From Solirubrobacterales bacterium (GTDB taxonomy: Bacteria > Actinomycetota > Thermoleophilia > Solirubrobacterales > Solirubrobacteraceae): 7,231 nt of DNA. Made by a program: the position numbers and the translations under genes. Location of the stretch: positions 1,044 to 8,274 of the forward strand of contig PMKB01000357.1 in the NCBI GenBank assembly GCA_003157595.1. Direction: 5' to 3'. Of the stretch, positions 4,918-7,231 are shown one piece after another. How positions within the stretch are numbered: the stretch's first letter is position 1; every line of letters begins with the position of its first letter. The notes under the pieces were generated by a model. That model searched no databases. It was not told the DNA's origin and worked only from the letters and a program-made list of their open reading frames with translations.

Positions 4918-5655
4918 ATGGCGGAACGCAAGTCCGGAGGAAGGAAGCTGGCTGGTATGGCCGCAGTGGCGGTCCTGGCGATGGCGCTCGGCGGGTGCGC
5001 GCTCAAGGGCGGCCAGAACGTCAGCCTCGTCGAGGGCAAGACGCTGTTCATCAAGAACTGCGCTCAATGCCACACGCTCGCGCGCGCCAACGCCAAGGGC
5101 TTGGTCGGCCCCGACCTCGACGACGCGTTCCTCGAAAGCCTGCAGGTTGGCGAAGGCCGCAGCGTGATCGAGGGCGAGGTCGAATCGCAGGTCGAATACC
5201 CGAGCACGGCCGGGCGCATGCCGAAGCTGCCGCTGAGCACCCGCCAGGCCGCCGACATCGCCTCATACGTGGCCTACGCCGCTGCCCGGCCCGGTCAGGA
5301 CAGCGGCCTGCTGGCGAGCGTCGGCAGCTCCAAGGTCGGCCCGCCGGCGGTGGAGAAGGACGGCAAGCTGACGATCTCGGCCAACCCGTCCGGACAGCTG
5401 CTCTACACGGTGAAGGCGGCAACGGCGACCGCCGGCCCGGTCACGATCTCGATGGTCAACATGTCGGGCGTCGATCACAACCTCGCGATCCAGCAGGGCA
5501 CGAGCGCGAACGGCTCGGCGCTCGCGGCCACTCCGATCACCGCGAGCGGCACCCACTCGATCACACTGAACCTCAAGCCCGGCACCTACACCTTCTTCTG
5601 TCAGGTCCCGGGCCACCGCGCCGCCGGCATGTCCGGGACGCTGACCGTCAAGTAG
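4918..5655 (+). CDS. Lipoprotein with fused cytochrome c and cupredoxin domains
   Basis: A predicted extracytoplasmic, lipid-anchored electron carrier of 245 residues. Residues 1-26 are a lipoprotein signal peptide with basic n-region (MAERKSGGRK), hydrophobic core and lipobox LGGC, C27 being the lipid anchor. Residues about 37-122 are a class I cytochrome c: CAQCH (48-52) binds haem, and M101 in GRMPKLPLS is the likely axial ligand, followed by the usual helix AADIASYVAYAA. Residues about 148-245 are a plastocyanin/azurin-like domain. All four type-1 copper ligands are visible: H187 (VDHNLA), C228 (TFFCQ), H233 (PGH) and M238 (AGM). The start at 4918 is preferred because it supplies the basic n-region. 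An ATG at 4957 has a purine-rich site AAGGAAG 9 nt upstream but would leave no charged n-region. The gene converges on ctaE, so it may pass electrons to that oxidase; this is inference. Confidence 0.93.
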   Translation: MAERKSGGRKLAGMAAVAVLAMALGGCALKGGQNVSLVEGKTLFIKNCAQCHTLARANAKGLVGPDLDDAFLESLQVGEGRSVIEGEVESQVEYPSTAGRMPKLPLSTRQAADIASYVAYAAARPGQDSGLLASVGSSKVGPPAVEKDGKLTISANPSGQLLYTVKAATATAGPVTISMVNMSGVDHNLAIQQGTSANGSALAATPITASGTHSITLNLKPGTYTFFCQVPGHRAAGMSGTLTVK

Positions 5656-5664
5656 GGGGTGCTC

Positions 5665-5686
5665 GCGGCCGCCTTCGGCGGGCCGC
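5665..5686 (+). terminator. Candidate terminator hairpin after the cytochrome c gene
   Basis: GCGGCC (5665-5670) pairs with GGCCGC (5681-5686), and GCC (5671-5673) pairs with GGC (5677-5679) around a TTC loop with one bulged G. It begins 9 nt after the stop codon. No T-run follows, so this rests on stem strength and position. Confidence 0.4.
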
Positions 5687-5757
5687 TGCCCGCCGACTGG
5701 CATCTGGCCGCGGTGGCGGTTCGCGTGCCGTGACGCGCGGGCCGCGCGGCTGGTAGG

Positions 5758-5782
5758 GCCGGCGGCTTCGCGCGGCGCCGGC
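5758..5782 (-). terminator. Candidate terminator hairpin after the minus-strand oxidase genes
   Basis: GCCGGCG (5758-5764) and CGCCGGC (5776-5782) form a perfect 7-bp stem with an 11-nt loop. It begins 1 nt beyond the stop of the 35-codon membrane protein gene on the minus strand. No T-run is seen. The converging genes have their own hairpins about 70 bp apart. Confidence 0.4.
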
Positions 5783-5783
5783 G

Positions 5784-5891
5784 CTACAGCGCGCGGGCGA
5801 TCAGGATGATCGCGATGATCGTGGCGAAGACGGCGATCACGTAGAGCAGCGCCCGGAACGCGTCGCCCTCACTGCGCAACGGGTTGAGCAT
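5784..5891 (-). CDS. 35-residue single-helix membrane protein downstream of ctaE
   Basis: The product starts MLNPLRSEGDAFRALLYV and continues as one strongly hydrophobic helix (about residues 14-33) ending in Ala-Arg-Ala-Leu. The amphipathic, charged head followed by a single membrane span is typical of small accessory subunits of respiratory complexes. The start at 5891 is the first ATG in a frame that fits; the frame is open farther upstream, to an ATG at 6002 inside ctaE, but that extension looks like non-coding read-through. It begins 61 nt after the ctaE stop, has no strong ribosome site, and is followed at once by a hairpin. I infer a membrane partner of the oxidase, such as a subunit IV-like peptide. 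A meaningless short frame cannot be excluded. Confidence 0.55.
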   Translation of the reverse strand: MLNPLRSEGDAFRALLYVIAVFATIIAIILIARAL

Positions 5892-5952
5892 CAGGCGCCC
5901 GTGGCTGAAGTCGGCGTGCAGCGGGTGCGGCGAGCATCCGCGAGCACCCTCA

Positions 5953-6585
5953 TCACATGACATAGACCGTCGTGAAGACGACGATCCACATGATGTCGAC
6001 AAAGTGCCAGTAGATGCCGGGGACGTTCAGCCCCTTGTGCTCCTGCGGGGAGTAGTGGCCGCGGAAGGCCCGGATCGTGGCGAACGACAGCAGGATCAGG
6101 CCGATGCAGACGTGGGCGCCGTGCAGGCCGGTCAGGCCGTAGAAGATCGTCGCCTGGGCGCTGTCGCGCGGGGCGAAGCCAAGGTGCACGTACTCGTTGA
6201 TCTGGATGAACAGGAATGTCGCGCCGAGCAGGAACGTGCTGAGGATCCCGGCCCGCAGCCCGAAGCGGTTGCCGCGCTTGATCGAGGTTTCGGCCCAGTG
6301 CAACGTGAACGACGATGAGATCAGGATCGCCGTGTTGAAACCCGCCACCCCCACGGGGATCGTCGTGCCGGGAGCCGGCCAGGGGTCGCCCTGGGCGACC
6401 CTGATGAAGAAATAGGCCGTGAAGAAGGCCCCGAAGATCATGATCTCCGAGATGATGAAAATCAGCATCCCGAGCGTCGGGGCATCGACTCGCGAGGAGC
6501 GGTTCGCGGTGATCGGGCCGTGATGTTCTTCGGCCCCACCGTGGGCGGGGTCGTGTGCTCCGTGGGCGACGCTGGCGGCTTCCAC
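5953..6585 (-). CDS. ctaE: Cytochrome c oxidase subunit III
   Basis: Subunit III of an aa3-type haem-copper oxidase in the cytoplasmic membrane. It binds no metal and stabilises subunit I and proton uptake. At 210 residues it is the short five-helix actinobacterial form, with spans near 39-61, 79-98, 110-133, 147-172 and 190-210. Family signatures visible are ISEIMIFGAFF with E47, QINEYVHLGF (128-137), LTGLHGAHV (151-159) and YWHFVDIMWIVVF (192-204). The N-terminal tail (7-22) carries five histidines. The start is a GTG at 6585, 11 nt after the upstream stop, with only a weak G-rich ribosome site; no alternative ATG fits before the first helix. The gene ends in two tandem TGA stops. Subunits I and II are not in the window, and the gene is probably read with its neighbours on the minus strand. 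Confidence 0.96.
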   Translation of the reverse strand: MEAASVAHGAHDPAHGGAEEHHGPITANRSSRVDAPTLGMLIFIISEIMIFGAFFTAYFFIRVAQGDPWPAPGTTIPVGVAGFNTAILISSSFTLHWAETSIKRGNRFGLRAGILSTFLLGATFLFIQINEYVHLGFAPRDSAQATIFYGLTGLHGAHVCIGLILLSFATIRAFRGHYSPQEHKGLNVPGIYWHFVDIMWIVVFTTVYVM

Positions 6586-6596
6586 GCTCGCCCCGC

Positions 6597-7231
6597 TCAG
6601 CTCGCCGTCACGGTGTCGCCGGCGCTCGCCATCACATGCTCGACCGGGCAGGCCGCGTAGCGGCGCACACGCTCGATCAGGTCGCCGCGCAGCCAGCCCG
6701 ACTTGGTCTCGGGCAGCGTCGAGATCACGACGCGGCTGACGCGGAAGAACTGCAGGGCGTTCAGCGTCGCCGTGAACGGGTCCGGATCACCGACCAGGCC
6801 TGCGACGAGCAGACCGCTGGTGCGCAGCCCGGCGAGAACCTCCGCCAGGTGCTCCTGCGCCGCGGCCGCTGCGCGGCCGTCGGTCCCGAGTGCCGGCACG
6901 AGCACGATGAACAGATGCTCGTCGGCGCCCGAGCCGGCGAGCTCGGCGAGGCGCGCGGTCAGCTCGGCGCTCGAAGCGGTGCGATTGGCGACGACGAGCG
7001 TGGTGTCGGTCGGCGGCGGGCTCTCCTCGTCGAGGTCGCTGATCACGTGCTGCACGGCGATGCCGGACGCCTCGGCGACGCGCTCGACGAGGTCGCGACG
7101 CAGCCAGCCGGAGGCCGGCGCCGGGAGCGTCGAGATCACGATCTCGTCGGGCTTGCGCTCACCGATCGCGTCCATCGTCGCCTGGAACGGGTCGGAGTCG
7201 CCCACCTCTCCGGTGGCGTCGAAGCCGGCGT
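6597..7231 (-). CDS. Tandem USP-like domain protein, 5' end outside window
   Basis: The frame is open to the right edge, so the N-terminus is missing; the GTG at 7205 falls within a conserved repeat and is unlikely to be the start. The visible part ends one domain and contains a whole second one. The shared pattern is GDxDPFxATxxA, then VISTLP, then SGWLRxDLxERV, then a Val-x-His-Val end. Copy one runs GDSDPFQAT ... VISTLPAPASGWLRRDLVERV ... VQHV; copy two runs GDPDPFTAT ... VISTLPETKSGWLRGDLIERV ... VEHV. Between them TTLVVANRTASSAELTARL and HLFIVLVPAL are the opening strands of the second alpha/beta domain. This layout resembles the universal-stress-protein-like domains common in Actinobacteria. 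The usual USP ATP loop (G-x2-G-x9-G-S/T) is not evident, so nucleotide binding is doubtful. It lies 11 nt before ctaE and is likely co-transcribed with it. Its role is unknown. Confidence 0.75.
   Translation of the reverse strand, partial: AGFDATGEVGDSDPFQATMDAIGERKPDEIVISTLPAPASGWLRRDLVERVAEASGIAVQHVISDLDEESPPPTDTTLVVANRTASSAELTARLAELAGSGADEHLFIVLVPALGTDGRAAAAAQEHLAEVLAGLRTSGLLVAGLVGDPDPFTATLNALQFFRVSRVVISTLPETKSGWLRGDLIERVRRYAACPVEHVMASAGDTVTAS

Noticed and set aside
1..7231. Mobile elements, CRISPR array, tRNA or rRNA genes
   Set aside because: I saw no transposase motifs, spaced direct repeats of CRISPR type, terminal inverted repeats or tRNA arm sequences. The repeats found are coding and tandem.

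Overview
The window is a high-GC bacterial chromosome segment with nine complete or near-complete genes, one cut-off gene and tight intergenic spacing. The G/C-rich third codon positions, the USP-like 'STLP...SGWLR' domain protein, the 5-helix CtaE-type oxidase subunit III and the candidate leaderless promoters point to an actinobacterium, most plausibly class Thermoleophilia (Solirubrobacterales or a relative). That placement is inference from gene style, not from a marker gene.

Left part, plus strand (1-2983): a housekeeping cluster of alanine racemase (alr, reading frame open to the left edge and beginning in a 12-bp G-rich tandem repeat), a class II CCA-adding enzyme/poly(A) polymerase with an HD domain, and a HIT-family nucleotide hydrolase. 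The first two overlap by ATGA and the third follows after 10 nt, so they probably form one transcript.

Middle (3070-4847): two cell-surface genes face each other. On plus, a signal peptide is followed by about 70 residues of proline-free Gly-X-Y collagen-like repeat and an unrecognised beta-rich C-terminal domain. On minus, a small zinc-ribbon protein is followed by a short lipoprotein whose mature part is almost entirely Ser/Thr/Gly/Ala. A hairpin lies midway between the converging stops. I recognise neither C-terminal function.

Right part (4848-7231): a 70-bp divergent spacer carries two TANNNT boxes, each 9-10 nt from a start codon. On plus is a lipoprotein fusing a cytochrome c domain (CAQCH) to a cupredoxin domain with all four type-1 copper ligands, likely an electron carrier to a terminal oxidase. 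Converging on it from the right is a minus-strand run: a protein with tandem USP-like domains (its 5' end outside the window), cytochrome c oxidase subunit III (ctaE), and a 35-residue single-helix membrane protein. The right half therefore reads as part of a respiratory locus.

No RNA genes, IS elements, CRISPR arrays or phage genes are visible. No gap without a gene exceeds about 170 bp. There is no clear sign of a new multi-gene system. The most unusual items are the collagen-like surface protein, the two-cofactor electron carrier, and the duplicated USP-like protein with the micro-ORF flanking ctaE.
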